NCBI RefSeq assembly: GCF_902499125.1
Contig: NZ_CABVPX010000013.1
Coordinates: 1 to 64,000 of the forward strand
Reading direction: 5' to 3'
Source of the DNA: Burkholderia arboris
GTDB lineage: Bacteria > Pseudomonadota > Gammaproteobacteria > Burkholderiales > Burkholderiaceae
Length of the DNA: 64,000 bases
A program made the position numbers and the translations under genes. Within the stretch, counting starts at the first letter, position 1, and every line of letters starts with the position of its first letter. The notes beneath the pieces were generated by a model. That model did not search any database and was not told the origin of the DNA. It was given only the letters and a program-made list of their open reading frames with translations. This document shows, piece after piece, positions 34,394 to 44,257 of the stretch.

Positions 34394-36535
34394 ATGCATC
34401 GCCTTGCGAAGTCGCTGTGTCTCGGGCTCGTCTGCGCCAGCCTGCTCGCAGCCTGCAACGACGACGACGTCCAGTCGAACAGCCCGCCGTCGAACCAGGC
34501 CGCGCTGTCGTTCCGCATGGACACCGGTGGCCAGATCAACGCGTTCTACCGGCAGGACAAGGTCGCCGCGCACCTGCTGGTGCGTTCGTCGACGAAGCCG
34601 CGCCTGCTCGTGGTCTTCCCCGCCGGTAACAGCGGCACCGGGCTGTGGTTCGACGACACCGCGCAACCGGTGAACTGGAGCCTCGACACGTCACCGTCCG
34701 CGCTGTCGGCGCCCGACGCGCGCGGCCGCCCGCTGTACGGCATCGGCGCCGACGTGTCGGTCGATACGAATACGCTGACGATCCGCCAGGGTGTGCTCAG
34801 CAACGTGCGCTTCCTGCGCGACTTCAACGGCGGCGCAACGATTCCGCAGCAGATTCTCACCACGCCGACCGTCCAGGGCAGCGCCGCGCAATGGCAACGC
34901 GACCGGATCGACGGCGCGCCCGGCTATTCGCTGCGCATCACGCTGCGCGACGGCGGCAGCATCGCGCCGGCAGCCGGCGGCAAGCTCGTGCTGAACGCGC
35001 CGGCGGGCTCGCACACGCTGAAGCTGCACATCGATGCGCTGTCGGGCGAGACGCCGTTGTCGCCGATCGCGCACGCGGACCTGTTCGCCCCGTCCGTGAA
35101 CCCCGACCCGGTGAGCCAGAACGTCCTCGAATTCCTGAGTTTCAATGACAAGCTGCTGGCCGGCTCGTGGCAGTACGACACGTACTTCGGCCGCGACACG
35201 CTGATCTCGGTCCGCATGCTGATGCCGGTACTCGGACCGGCGGCGATCGAGGCCGGCCTGTCGTCGGTGCTGAGCCGCCTGTCGGTCGACGGCAGGGTCG
35301 CGCACGAGGAAGGCATCGGCGAATTCGCGCTGGTCGACAACCAGAAGAACGGACGGCCGAACGATCCGGCACCGACCTACGACTACAAGATGATCGACAG
35401 CGACTACCTGCTCGCGCCGATCGCGGCCGCATGGCTGATCGACGATACGCGCGGCCAGGCGCGTGCGGCCGCGTATCTCGCGCAACGCGGCAGCGACGGG
35501 CAGACCAACGGCAACCGCCTCGTCGTGAACCTGCTGCACGTCGCGACGACCGCGCAGGCGTTCGCGCAGCAACCGACGGTCGCGAACCTGATCCACCTGC
35601 GGCCCGGCGAGATCGTCGGCAACTGGCGCGACAGCACCGACGGCCTCGGCGGCGGCGTCTACCCTTACGACGTGAATGCGGTGCTCGTGCCAGCTGCGCT
35701 GCGCGCGGCGAACGCATTCCTCGCGCACGGCCTGCTCGATCCGTATCTGGATGCCGGGCAACGCGCGACGCTCGCCAACACGGCGACCGAAGCCGCCACA
35801 TGGGAAACGCAGGCGCCGCCGCTGTTCCAGGTCAGCGTGCCGGCTGCGCAGGCGGCCACCGACGTGTCGACCTATGCGCCATCCGCCGGCGTGCCGGCCG
35901 GTGCCGCGCCAGGCGCACCGCTGGCGTTCTACGCGCTGTCGCTCGATCAGCAGGGCAACCCGATTCCGGTGATGAACTCCGACGGCGGTTTCGCGCTGCT
36001 GTTCGGCACGCCGCCGGACGACCAGCTCCAGCGGATCGTCACCGACGTCACGCGGCCGTTCCCGACCGGGCTGGTGACCGATGCCGGGATGCTGATCGCG
36101 AACCCGGCGTATGCGAATCAGTCGCTGTGGCCGAAATTCACGAGTTCCGCGTATCACGGCACGGTGATCTGGTCGTGGCAGCAGGCGATGTGGGTGGCCG
36201 GGCTCGATCGCCAGCTCGCACGGCAGGACCTGTCTGCCGCGACCCGCACGCTGCTCACGCAGGCGCGGCAGACGATCTGGCAGGTGATCTCGAACGGACG
36301 CGACATGCGGACGTCGGAAATGTGGACGTGGTCCTACGTGAACGGCAGGTACCAGACCGATGCATTCGGCACGCGCAGCGCGGACGCGACCGAAGCCAAC
36401 GCGGCCCAGCTCTGGAGTACGACGTATCTCGCGATCCGCGATCCGCAGCAGCGCGCGGGCAAGTACTGGTGGCAGGCGTCGCAGCAGATGCCGGACGGGC
36501 AGCCGAAACATGCGACGGCGGTGGCGTCACGCTAG
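34394..36535 (+). CDS. Large lipoprotein of the six-hairpin glycosidase type
   Basis: A 713-residue lipoprotein: the signal segment ends LLAAC with Cys21 as lipidation site. The N-terminal 230 residues are beta-rich and the C-terminal part has the alpha/alpha six-hairpin look of glucoamylase/trehalase-like enzymes: SWQYDTYFGRDTLISVRMLMP, GRVAHEEGIGEFALV, DSDYLLAPIAAAWLI, GNWRDSTDGLGGGVYPYDVNAV, YHGTVIWSWQQAMW. Acid residues in these motifs would be catalytic. Substrate unknown; likely an envelope-anchored glycan hydrolase. AGGAGGGACATCAAC before ATG 34394 is an excellent ribosome site. Confidence 0.82.
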   Translation: MHRLAKSLCLGLVCASLLAACNDDDVQSNSPPSNQAALSFRMDTGGQINAFYRQDKVAAHLLVRSSTKPRLLVVFPAGNSGTGLWFDDTAQPVNWSLDTSPSALSAPDARGRPLYGIGADVSVDTNTLTIRQGVLSNVRFLRDFNGGATIPQQILTTPTVQGSAAQWQRDRIDGAPGYSLRITLRDGGSIAPAAGGKLVLNAPAGSHTLKLHIDALSGETPLSPIAHADLFAPSVNPDPVSQNVLEFLSFNDKLLAGSWQYDTYFGRDTLISVRMLMPVLGPAAIEAGLSSVLSRLSVDGRVAHEEGIGEFALVDNQKNGRPNDPAPTYDYKMIDSDYLLAPIAAAWLIDDTRGQARAAAYLAQRGSDGQTNGNRLVVNLLHVATTAQAFAQQPTVANLIHLRPGEIVGNWRDSTDGLGGGVYPYDVNAVLVPAALRAANAFLAHGLLDPYLDAGQRATLANTATEAATWETQAPPLFQVSVPAAQAATDVSTYAPSAGVPAGAAPGAPLAFYALSLDQQGNPIPVMNSDGGFALLFGTPPDDQLQRIVTDVTRPFPTGLVTDAGMLIANPAYANQSLWPKFTSSAYHGTVIWSWQQAMWVAGLDRQLARQDLSAATRTLLTQARQTIWQVISNGRDMRTSEMWTWSYVNGRYQTDAFGTRSADATEANAAQLWSTTYLAIRDPQQRAGKYWWQASQQMPDGQPKHATAVASR

Positions 36536-36608
36536 CGCATCGCCTGCCGGCCGGCATGCAAACAGCCCCGGGGGCGTTGCCGCCTCCGGGGCTTCGGCTG
36601 AAACCGGA

Positions 36609-38009
36609 CTACCGCGACACCACGCGGTTGCGCCCCTCCCGCTTCGCCGCGTACAACCGCTCGTCGACCACCCTCAGCAACGCATCGACCGTGCTGCCGT
36701 CGACGCCGTATTGCGCGACGCCGACGCTGACCGTCACCTGCACGCGCTTGAAGTCCAGCCCGAACGGCGAACTCGCGATCGACGAACGCACGCGCTCGGC
36801 CGTCATCCGCGCGCCTTCGAGCGGCATGTCCGGCAGCAACGCCATGAACTCCTCGCCGCCGACCCGCGCGAGCCCGCCCGCCGGCCGGATCGCCTCGAGG
36901 CACTGGCGCACGACGCCGCGCAGCACCTCGTCGCCGATCTGGTGCCCGTAGGCATCGTTGATGTTCTTGAAATTGTCGAGATCGAGTGCGAGCAGGCAGA
37001 ACGGCGTGCCGTCGCGTTCGGCCCGCACTATCTCGCGCTCGACCTGCGCGATGAACTGCCGGCGGTTCGACGCGCCCGTCATCGGATCGGTCGCGGCCAT
37101 GTACTCGAGCTTCTGGTTCGTGCGTCGCAGTTCCTGCAACGCGCTCTCGGTGCGCGACATCGATTCCGCCAGCCGGCTCATCAGGTCTTCCTGGCTGTAG
37201 ATCGCCGAGAACGAGCGCGTCGTCTGCAGCGCCTGCACGACGCCGTAGCTGAGCAGGAAGAAGCCGCCCGCGAAAATCGCGTGCGCCAGCCACCACATGT
37301 GATTCCACGGCTTGCCGAGAATGAACGCGAGCGACGACAGCGCGAACGCCATGATCGACACGCCGTAGATCACCATCAGCGGCGAACGGATCCGCCGCGC
37401 GAGCAGCAGGCACACGTTCAGCAGCGAGAACACGAGCGCGCCGCCTTCCATCGACAGCCGCGTCCCCAGCGCGCCGGCGATCGGCGAATACGCAATGTAG
37501 GCAACGACGACGTTGACGATCACGAAGAACACGATCCACGGCAGCCACGTCCGCACGCTCGTGCGCTTCTCGATCCGGTCGGGCGGACGCGAATACGACA
37601 GCAGGCCCGTCAGCAACAGGATCGACATCACGAGCCGCGACGCGGGCCCGTACAGCAGGAACAGCCAGATATTGTGGTGCGCCATCCCGGTGAACGCACC
37701 GTGCAGCGCATAGATCATCGCGAAGCCGAGAAAGCCGAGCGTCAGCCAGCGCAGCAGCGGCTCGCCGGACGACCGGTAGCACACCCACGTCACGTAGGTG
37801 ACGAACGCGCCTTCGAGGGTCGCGGCCGCGATCGCAATTTCATGGAATGCGTGGCTCTCGAACACGACGTGCGGGTCGCTGAAGAACCACAGATAGGCAA
37901 TCAGATACGCAGGCAGCAACGCGAATCCGACCAGCAGGCATTTCGCGTAGAGCCTCGCGGCCGCGCTGACGACGCGCGGCGGTTCCCCGGCTGCATAAGT
38001 CGTACTCAT
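36609..38009 (-). CDS. Membrane-bound diguanylate cyclase (GGEEF)
   Basis: A 466-residue inner-membrane enzyme that makes cyclic di-GMP from two GTP. About seven or eight hydrophobic segments fill residues 20-275, without a recognised periplasmic sensor. A short coiled linker leads into the GGDEF domain (about 305-466) with DPMTGASNRRQF, DLDNFKNINDAYGHQIGDEVL and the active-site GGEEF at 384-388. The inhibitory I-site RxxD should sit at 375-378; the sequence is RPAG, so product inhibition at that site is probably lost. No EAL domain. Confidence 0.93.
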   Translation of the reverse strand: MSTTYAAGEPPRVVSAAARLYAKCLLVGFALLPAYLIAYLWFFSDPHVVFESHAFHEIAIAAATLEGAFVTYVTWVCYRSSGEPLLRWLTLGFLGFAMIYALHGAFTGMAHHNIWLFLLYGPASRLVMSILLLTGLLSYSRPPDRIEKRTSVRTWLPWIVFFVIVNVVVAYIAYSPIAGALGTRLSMEGGALVFSLLNVCLLLARRIRSPLMVIYGVSIMAFALSSLAFILGKPWNHMWWLAHAIFAGGFFLLSYGVVQALQTTRSFSAIYSQEDLMSRLAESMSRTESALQELRRTNQKLEYMAATDPMTGASNRRQFIAQVEREIVRAERDGTPFCLLALDLDNFKNINDAYGHQIGDEVLRGVVRQCLEAIRPAGGLARVGGEEFMALLPDMPLEGARMTAERVRSSIASSPFGLDFKRVQVTVSVGVAQYGVDGSTVDALLRVVDERLYAAKREGRNRVVSR

Positions 38010-38270
38010 TCGGTCCCCGGTCGGTCTGCTGCGTTGGTTCGAACCTTCGCGGCACGGATCGCGCGATGCGCGCTCCGGCCCATCGTGCCGAAAGGCAAAT
38101 GTCAGAGCAAGTATAGGTGGGGCAATTCGTTTGACAAGTAAGGGGAAACGGCATTGCCGGGCACATGCCTTTTGCTTCCCGACCGTTTCGAATTGCGGTT
38201 CAGTCGCGCCGATTCACGTCGCGGCCGCGGGCGTCGCCGAAGCGCGCCCGTGGCCGCCACCGGTCAATGA

Positions 38271-39449
38271 TCAGAGGATTTCGAACAAGCCGGCCGCACC
38301 CTGCCCGCCGCCGATGCACATCGTGACGACCACGTACTTCACGCCGCGCCGCTTGCCTTCGATCAACGCATGGCCCGTCAGGCGCGCGCCCGACACGCCG
38401 TACGGATGGCCGACCGCGATCGCGCCGCCGTTCACGTTCAGCCGGTCCTCAGGAATCCCGAGCGTGTCGCGGCAATACAGCACCTGCACCGCGAACGCCT
38501 CGTTCAGCTCCCACAGGCCGATGTCGTCGACCTTCAGCCCCGCCTGCTTCAGCAGCTTCGGCACCGCGAACACGGGGCCGATGCCCATCTCGTCGGGCTC
38601 GCAACCGGCCACCGCGAAGCCGCGGAACACGCCCAGCGGCTGCAGCCCTTCGCGCTGCGCGGCCTCGGCGCTCATCACGACGCATGCCGACGCGCCGTCC
38701 GAGAACTGGCTCGCGTTACCGGCGGTGATCACGCCGCCCGGCACGGCCGAACGGATCTTCGACACGCCTTCGAGCGTCGTGTCGGGGCGAATGCCTTCGT
38801 CGGCCGATACCGTCACTTCCTTCGTGAACAGGCGGCCCGTCGCCTTGTCGGCAATGCCCGCGAGCACGGTGATCGGCACGATTTCGTCGCGGAAACGCCC
38901 GGCTTCCTGTGCGGCCGCGGCGCGCAGTTGCGACTGCACGCCGTATTCGTCCTGCCGCTCCTTCGAGATGCCGTAGCGCTTCGCGACGTTCTCGGCCGTC
39001 TGCAACATGTTCCAGTAGATCTCCGGCTTGTGCTGGACGAGCCAGCCCTCCTGGACCATGTGCCGATTCATCTCGTTCTGCACGCACGAGATCGATTCGA
39101 CGCCGCCCGCGACATAGACCTCGCCTTCGCCCGCGATGATCCGCTGCGCGGCCAGTGCGATGGTCTGCAGCCCCGACGAACAGAAACGGTTCACCGTCAT
39201 CCCCGGCACGGTCACGGGCAGCCCCGCACGCAGCGCGATCTGCCGTGCGATGTTCGCACCGGTCGCGCCTTCGGGGTTCGCGCAGCCCATGATCACGTCC
39301 TCGACGCGTGCGGGGTCGAGCTTCGCGCGTTCGAGCGCGGCCGCGACCACGTGGCCGCCGAGCGTCGCGCCGTGCGTCATGTTGAATGCGCCACGCCAGG
39401 ATTTCGCCAGCGGCGTGCGTGCGGTCGATACGATTACGGCTTCGGTCAT
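38271..39449 (-). CDS. Acetyl-CoA C-acyltransferase (thiolase)
   Basis: A 392-residue thiolase cleaving 3-ketoacyl-CoA in beta-oxidation (or condensing acyl-CoAs). The acyl-carrying cysteine is Cys90 in [16 protein letters not shown]; the His in [13 protein letters not shown] and the terminal Cys in [16 protein letters not shown] complete the active site. ATG 39449 gives the family N-terminus [13 protein letters not shown]. It is the last gene of a leftward cluster with a FadB/FadJ-like enzyme, pncA, and, farther upstream, an acyl-CoA ligase. Confidence 0.94.
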   Translation of the reverse strand: MTEAVIVSTARTPLAKSWRGAFNMTHGATLGGHVVAAALERAKLDPARVEDVIMGCANPEGATGANIARQIALRAGLPVTVPGMTVNRFCSSGLQTIALAAQRIIAGEGEVYVAGGVESISCVQNEMNRHMVQEGWLVQHKPEIYWNMLQTAENVAKRYGISKERQDEYGVQSQLRAAAAQEAGRFRDEIVPITVLAGIADKATGRLFTKEVTVSADEGIRPDTTLEGVSKIRSAVPGGVITAGNASQFSDGASACVVMSAEAAQREGLQPLGVFRGFAVAGCEPDEMGIGPVFAVPKLLKQAGLKVDDIGLWELNEAFAVQVLYCRDTLGIPEDRLNVNGGAIAVGHPYGVSGARLTGHALIEGKRRGVKYVVVTMCIGGGQGAAGLFEIL

Positions 39450-39511
39450 GCGAGTCTCCTTCGGTCCTGCTTCAAATATGTAAACAGACCCTGAATCGGA
39501 TGGGAAATGCG

Positions 39512-40144
39512 CTACGCCGCCGGGCGCGCGCCCGCGGACGTCACATGTGCGACGCCCGCTGCCTGCATCTGCTGCCATGCGTGCGCGAGCGACCCGTTCA
39601 GGTCGATCGCACGGCACGCATCGTTGATCACCGCGGCGTCGAAACCGGCCGCGCGCGCATCGAGCGCCGACCACGCAACGCAATAGTCGGTCGCGAGCCC
39701 GCAGCACCACACGCGCTTCGCGCCGAGTTCGCGCAGGTAGCCCGCGAGCCCGGTGCGCGTCGTGCGGTCGGCTTCGACGAACGCGGAATAGCTGTCGACC
39801 TGCGCGTCGCCGCCCTTGCGGATCACGAGCCGCGCGTGCGGGATGTCGAGGTCGCGATGCAGCGCTGCACCTTCAGTGTCCTGCACGCAATGCACGGGCC
39901 ACAGCACCTGCTCGCCGTACGGCAGCGCGAGCGTGGAAAACGGCTCGCGGCCCGGATGGTTCGCAGCGAACGACACGTGCTCGCGCGGGTGCCAGTCCTG
40001 CGTGAGCACGACCTGGTCGAAGCGCTGTGCGAGCGCGTTGATCACGGGGACGACCGCATCGCCGTCCGGCACCGCGAGCGCGCCGCCCGGCATGAAGTCG
40101 TATTGCACGTCGATCACGAGCAGGACGTCGTCGGTGCGTTTCAT
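39512..40144 (-). CDS. pncA: Nicotinamidase
   Basis: A 210-residue isochorismatase-fold hydrolase that converts nicotinamide to nicotinate for NAD salvage. The triad is visible: Asp12 ([16 protein letters not shown]), Lys110 (VIRKGGD) and Cys155 ([15 protein letters not shown]). Metal-binding residues lie in [16 protein letters not shown] 40144 is selected from a very long frame because it gives the canonical N-terminus. Position between a beta-oxidation enzyme and a thiolase is unusual; gaps of 44 and 62 bp suggest co-transcription. Confidence 0.95.
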   Translation of the reverse strand: MKRTDDVLLVIDVQYDFMPGGALAVPDGDAVVPVINALAQRFDQVVLTQDWHPREHVSFAANHPGREPFSTLALPYGEQVLWPVHCVQDTEGAALHRDLDIPHARLVIRKGGDAQVDSYSAFVEADRTTRTGLAGYLRELGAKRVWCCGLATDYCVAWSALDARAAGFDAAVINDACRAIDLNGSLAHAWQQMQAAGVAHVTSAGARPAA

Positions 40145-40188
40145 TGCGTGTCTCCAGACAGGATCGGTCGCGCCGCCATGCAGCGTCG

Positions 40189-42273
40189 TCAGCCGTTGAA
40201 CCCGCGGCCGGCTTTCGCCAGTTCCGCGATCGACGGCGCGAGCTGCCATGCGTCGCCGTTCGGCGCGGCCGCGTAGCGGCGAATCGCGCGCTCGACGTTG
40301 TAGAGGCCGACCACGTCCGCGTACAGCATCGGGCCGCCGCGCCACAGCGGGAAGCCATAGCCGGTCAGGTAGACCATGTCGATGTCGGACGCCTTCGACG
40401 CGATCTTCTCTTCGAGGATCTTCGCGCCTTCGTTGACGAGCGCGAGCACCAGCCGCTCGACGATCTCGTCGTCGCCGATCTTGCGTCGCTCGACGCCGCG
40501 CTCCTTCGAATACGCGACGACCATCTCGTCGACCAGCGACGACGGCTTCGCCTTGCGATCGCCCGGCACGTAGTCGTACCAGCCGGCGCCCGTCTTCTGG
40601 CCGAAACGGCCCTGTTCGCACAGGCGGTCGGCAATCTTCGAGTACTGCAGATCGGGCTTCTCGACATAGCGGCGCTTGCGGATCGCCCAGCCGATGTCGT
40701 TGCCGGCGAGGTCGCTCATCCGGAACGGCCCCATCGCGAACCCGAACTTCTCGATCGCGCGATCGACCTGCGCGGGCAATGCGCCTTCCTCGAGCATGAA
40801 CAGCGCCTGGCGGATGTACTGCTCGATCATCCGGTTGCCGATGAAGCCGTCGCACACGCCGGACACGACCGCCGTCTTGCGGATCTTCTTCGCGACGGCC
40901 ATCACGGTCGCGAGCACGTCCTTCGCGGTCTGCGCGCCGCGCACGACCTCGAGCAGCTTCATCACGTTCGCCGGGCTGAAGAAGTGCATGCCGACGACGT
41001 CCTGCGGGCGCTTCGTGAACGCCGCGATCCTGTCGACGTCGAGCGTCGATGTATTGGACGCGAGGATCGCGCCCGCCTTTGCGACTTCGTCGAGCTTCTT
41101 GAACACCTGCTCCTTCACGCCGAGTTCCTCGAACACGGCTTCGACGATCAGGTCGGCATCCTTGAGGTCGTCGTAGGACAGCGTCGGCGCGATCAGCGCC
41201 ATGCGCGCGTCGAGCTTCTCCTGCGTGAGCTTGCCCTTCTTCACCTGCGCGTCGTAGTTCTTGCGGATCGTCGCGATGCCGCGCTCGAGCGCGTCCTGCT
41301 TCGTCTCGAGCAGCGTGACGTGCAGACCCGCGTTGATGAAGTTCATCGCGATTCCGCCGCCCATCGTGCCCGCACCGATCACGCCGACGCGACGGATCTC
41401 GCGCAGCGGCGTGTCGGACGGCACGTCGGGAATCTTGCTCGCCGCACGCTCGCCGAAGAACGCGTGGCGCAACGCACGGCTTTCCGGCGTCATCATCAGC
41501 GCGACGAAACCCTCGCGCTCCGCGATGCTGCCCTTGTCGAAGCCGTTCAGCACGCCGGCCTCGATCGCGTCGATACACTTGTGCGGCGCGGGGAAATTCG
41601 GTGCGGCGGCCTGCGCGGAATTGCGCGCGAACTGGATGAAGCCTGCGGCGTTGTCGTGGACGATCTTGCGATCGCGCACGCGCGGATGCGGCCCCTTCTG
41701 CGCGCCGGCCTTCTGGGCAAACGCGACAGCCGCGTCGAGCAGGTCGCCGTCGGCCATTGCATCGAACAGCCCGCTTTTCGCAAGGTGTTCAGACAGCACC
41801 GGCGCGCCCGACACGATCATGTTCAGTGCGGTTTCGAGCCCCACCGCGCGCGGCAGGCGCTGCGTGCCGCCCGCGCCCGGCAGCAGGCCGAGCTTCACTT
41901 CGGGCAGCGCGACCTGCGCGCCGGGCGCCGCGACGCGGTAGTGCGCGCCGAGCGCAAGCTCGAGGCCACCGCCCATCACGACGCTGTGCAGCGCGGCGAC
42001 GACGGGCTTCGCGCTTGCCTCCACCGCGTGGATCACGGTGTGCAGCGTCGGCTCCTGCAGCGCCTTCGGCGTATTGAATTCGGTGATATCCGCACCGCCC
42101 GAGAACGCGCGGCCCGCGCCGGTCAGCACGATGGCCGCGACCGACGGATCCTGCGCGGCGCGATCGAGCGCGTCCATGACGCCCTGGCGGGTCGACAGGC
42201 CAAGCCCGTTGACGGGCGGATTGTTGAGCGTAATGACGGCCACGCCGTCGCGAGTCGAGTAATCCACTGCCAT
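40189..42273 (-). CDS. Bifunctional enoyl-CoA hydratase / 3-hydroxyacyl-CoA dehydrogenase (FadB/FadJ-like)
   Basis: A 694-residue two-activity beta-oxidation enzyme. The N-terminal crotonase domain (1-190) has AGRAFSGGADITEFNTPKA and the oxyanion-binding VMGGGLELALGAHYR. The dehydrogenase part starts near residue 295 with the NAD-binding GVIGAGTMGGGIAM and contains HFFSPANVMKLLEVV and the GFIGNRM block, ending in the C-terminal dimer domain. ATG 42273 gives the expected start MAVDYSTRDGVAV. A promoter with an 11-bp palindrome lies about 80-120 bp upstream. Confidence 0.94.
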   Translation of the reverse strand: MAVDYSTRDGVAVITLNNPPVNGLGLSTRQGVMDALDRAAQDPSVAAIVLTGAGRAFSGGADITEFNTPKALQEPTLHTVIHAVEASAKPVVAALHSVVMGGGLELALGAHYRVAAPGAQVALPEVKLGLLPGAGGTQRLPRAVGLETALNMIVSGAPVLSEHLAKSGLFDAMADGDLLDAAVAFAQKAGAQKGPHPRVRDRKIVHDNAAGFIQFARNSAQAAAPNFPAPHKCIDAIEAGVLNGFDKGSIAEREGFVALMMTPESRALRHAFFGERAASKIPDVPSDTPLREIRRVGVIGAGTMGGGIAMNFINAGLHVTLLETKQDALERGIATIRKNYDAQVKKGKLTQEKLDARMALIAPTLSYDDLKDADLIVEAVFEELGVKEQVFKKLDEVAKAGAILASNTSTLDVDRIAAFTKRPQDVVGMHFFSPANVMKLLEVVRGAQTAKDVLATVMAVAKKIRKTAVVSGVCDGFIGNRMIEQYIRQALFMLEEGALPAQVDRAIEKFGFAMGPFRMSDLAGNDIGWAIRKRRYVEKPDLQYSKIADRLCEQGRFGQKTGAGWYDYVPGDRKAKPSSLVDEMVVAYSKERGVERRKIGDDEIVERLVLALVNEGAKILEEKIASKASDIDMVYLTGYGFPLWRGGPMLYADVVGLYNVERAIRRYAAAPNGDAWQLAPSIAELAKAGRGFNG

Positions 42274-42358
42274 CTGCCTGCCTCCATGCATCGCGCGCCG
42301 GGGTGGCTGCGCTTCATTGTGCGCGGTCGAACAGCCGCATGTCCGGATGAACTGAGGC

Positions 42359-42394
42359 AGCATACAACGAAAAAGCACGGTCGTTCAATTTGAA
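42359..42394 (-). promoter_or_regulatory. Promoter with overlapping palindrome for the beta-oxidation genes
   Basis: On the minus strand TTGAAC (42388-42383) and TATGCT (42364-42359) are separated by 18 bp. The 11-bp palindrome TTCAATTTGAA (42384-42394) overlaps the -35 box and is a plausible operator for a fatty-acid regulator. The regulator is unidentified. Confidence 0.5.
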
Positions 42395-42462
42395 TTTTGT
42401 TGCCGATCCGGGGACGGATCGGGCGACCGGTTCGCGGGCCGTCGCCGGCCCGGGTGCCACGC

Positions 42463-44106
42463 TTACGGCTCGCACACCGCCGTCGGCAACACGTAGTCGC
42501 GGAACGTCTCGCGCAGCTTCAGCTTCTGCAGCTTGCCGGTCGCGGTGTGCGGCAGCGATTCGACGAACACGACGTCGTCGGGGATCCACCATTTCGCGAC
42601 CTTGCCTTCATAGAACGCGAGCAGCGTGTCGCGGTTCAGGTTCGCGCCTTCGCGCGGCACCACGACGAGCAGCGGGCGCTCGGTCCATTTCGGGTGAGCA
42701 CAGGCGATGCACGCGGCTTCGGCCACACCCGGGTGGGCAATCGCGACGTTCTCGATGTCGATCGAGCTGATCCATTCGCCGCCCGACTTGATCACGTCCT
42801 TGCTGCGGTCGGTGATCTGCAGGAAGCCGTCGGGATCGATCGTCGCGACGTCGCCGGTCGGGAACCAGCCGTCCGACAGCGGCGATTCATTGCCGCGAAA
42901 GTAGTGGTCGATCACCCACGGCCCGCGCACCTGCAGTTCGCCGAACGCAACGCCGTCCCACGGCAGTTCCTGGCCGTCCTCGCCGACGATGCGCATGTCG
43001 ACGCCGCAGATCACGCGCCCCTGTTTCTCGAGCAGCCGGCGCTGCGCGTCGAGCGGCCGCTGCGACTGCGCCCAGTTGAGCTTCGCGAGCGTGCCGAGCG
43101 GCGACAGCTCGGTCATTCCCCATGCATGGATCACGCGCACGCCGTATTCGTCCTCGAACGTGCGCAGCATCGCGGGCGGGCACGCCGAGCCGCCGATCAC
43201 CGTGCGATTCAGCGTCGAGAAGCGCACGCCGGCTTCGCGCATGTAGTTGAGCAGCCCGAGCCACACGGTCGGCACGCCCGCGGAGAACGTCACGCGTTCG
43301 GCCTCCATCAGCTCGTACAGCGATTTGCCGTCGAGATCCTTGCCGGGCAGCACGAGCTTGCCGCCGGTCAACGGCACCGCATACGGCAGCCCCCACGCGT
43401 TGACGTGGAACATCGGCACGACGGGCAGCACGGCGTCCATCGCGGACAGGTTCATCGCGTCGGGCAGCGCGGCGCCGTACGCGTGCAGCACCGTCGAGCG
43501 GTGCGAATACAGCACGCCCTTCGGGTTGCCGGTCGTGCCGGACGTGTAGCAGAGCCCCGACGCCTGCTGCTCGTCGAGGCGCGGCCAGTCGTAGCGGCCG
43601 TCCTCGGCCTCGACAAGCGTTTCATAGCAGAGATAGGGCGTCGCGCCCGACGGCAGGTGCGCGGCATCGGTCATCGCGACCCAGCCCTTCACGTGCGGGC
43701 ACTGCGGTGCGATGGCGTCGACGAGCGGCGCGAAATTGATGTCGAAGAAGACGTAGCGGTCTTCCGCGTGATTGACGATGTACGCGATCTGCTCGGGGAA
43801 CAGGCGCGGGTTGATCGTGTGGCAGACAGCGCCCATCCCGCCGATCCCGTAGTACGCCTCCAGATGACGGTAGCCGTTCCACGCCAGCGTGCCAACGCGG
43901 TCGCCGGTTTCGACGCCGAGCCGCGCAAGCGCCTGCGCCAGTTGCTTCGCGCGGCGTTCGCAATCGCGGTACGTATAGCGATGCAGGTCGCCTTCCACGC
44001 GCTTCGACACGATTTCCGTGTCGCCGGCGTGCCGCGCGGCATGCGAAATCAGCGAGGACACCAGCAACGGCATGTCCATCATCTGGCCCAGCAACGGCTT
44101 ACCCAT
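42463..44106 (-). CDS. Acyl-CoA synthetase / AMP-dependent ligase
   Basis: A 547-residue adenylate-forming enzyme that activates a carboxylic acid with ATP and CoA. The P-loop motif is [21 protein letters not shown]5-type [13 protein letters not shown], the [22 protein letters not shown] hinge and the catalytic lysine near [13 protein letters not shown] are all seen. The sequence style matches medium-chain or 3-methylmercaptopropionyl-CoA ligases (DmdB/AlkK-like), so the substrate is probably a medium-chain acid. It reads into the FadB-like gene, which has its own promoter. Confidence 0.9.
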   Translation of the reverse strand: MGKPLLGQMMDMPLLVSSLISHAARHAGDTEIVSKRVEGDLHRYTYRDCERRAKQLAQALARLGVETGDRVGTLAWNGYRHLEAYYGIGGMGAVCHTINPRLFPEQIAYIVNHAEDRYVFFDINFAPLVDAIAPQCPHVKGWVAMTDAAHLPSGATPYLCYETLVEAEDGRYDWPRLDEQQASGLCYTSGTTGNPKGVLYSHRSTVLHAYGAALPDAMNLSAMDAVLPVVPMFHVNAWGLPYAVPLTGGKLVLPGKDLDGKSLYELMEAERVTFSAGVPTVWLGLLNYMREAGVRFSTLNRTVIGGSACPPAMLRTFEDEYGVRVIHAWGMTELSPLGTLAKLNWAQSQRPLDAQRRLLEKQGRVICGVDMRIVGEDGQELPWDGVAFGELQVRGPWVIDHYFRGNESPLSDGWFPTGDVATIDPDGFLQITDRSKDVIKSGGEWISSIDIENVAIAHPGVAEAACIACAHPKWTERPLLVVVPREGANLNRDTLLAFYEGKVAKWWIPDDVVFVESLPHTATGKLQKLKLRETFRDYVLPTAVCEP

Positions 44107-44257
44107 CGTCTTGTTCTCCGTGAGGATGCGAATCGGTGACCAGCCTCTGCGGCGCGCCCGTCAGCGGCCCCGGACGGGCGTGGCGCACGGCGCGCGCGCC
44201 ACCATGCGGGCGGCGCGGCGCCGCCTTACAATATCGGCTTACCCAGAGGCGCTCAAC

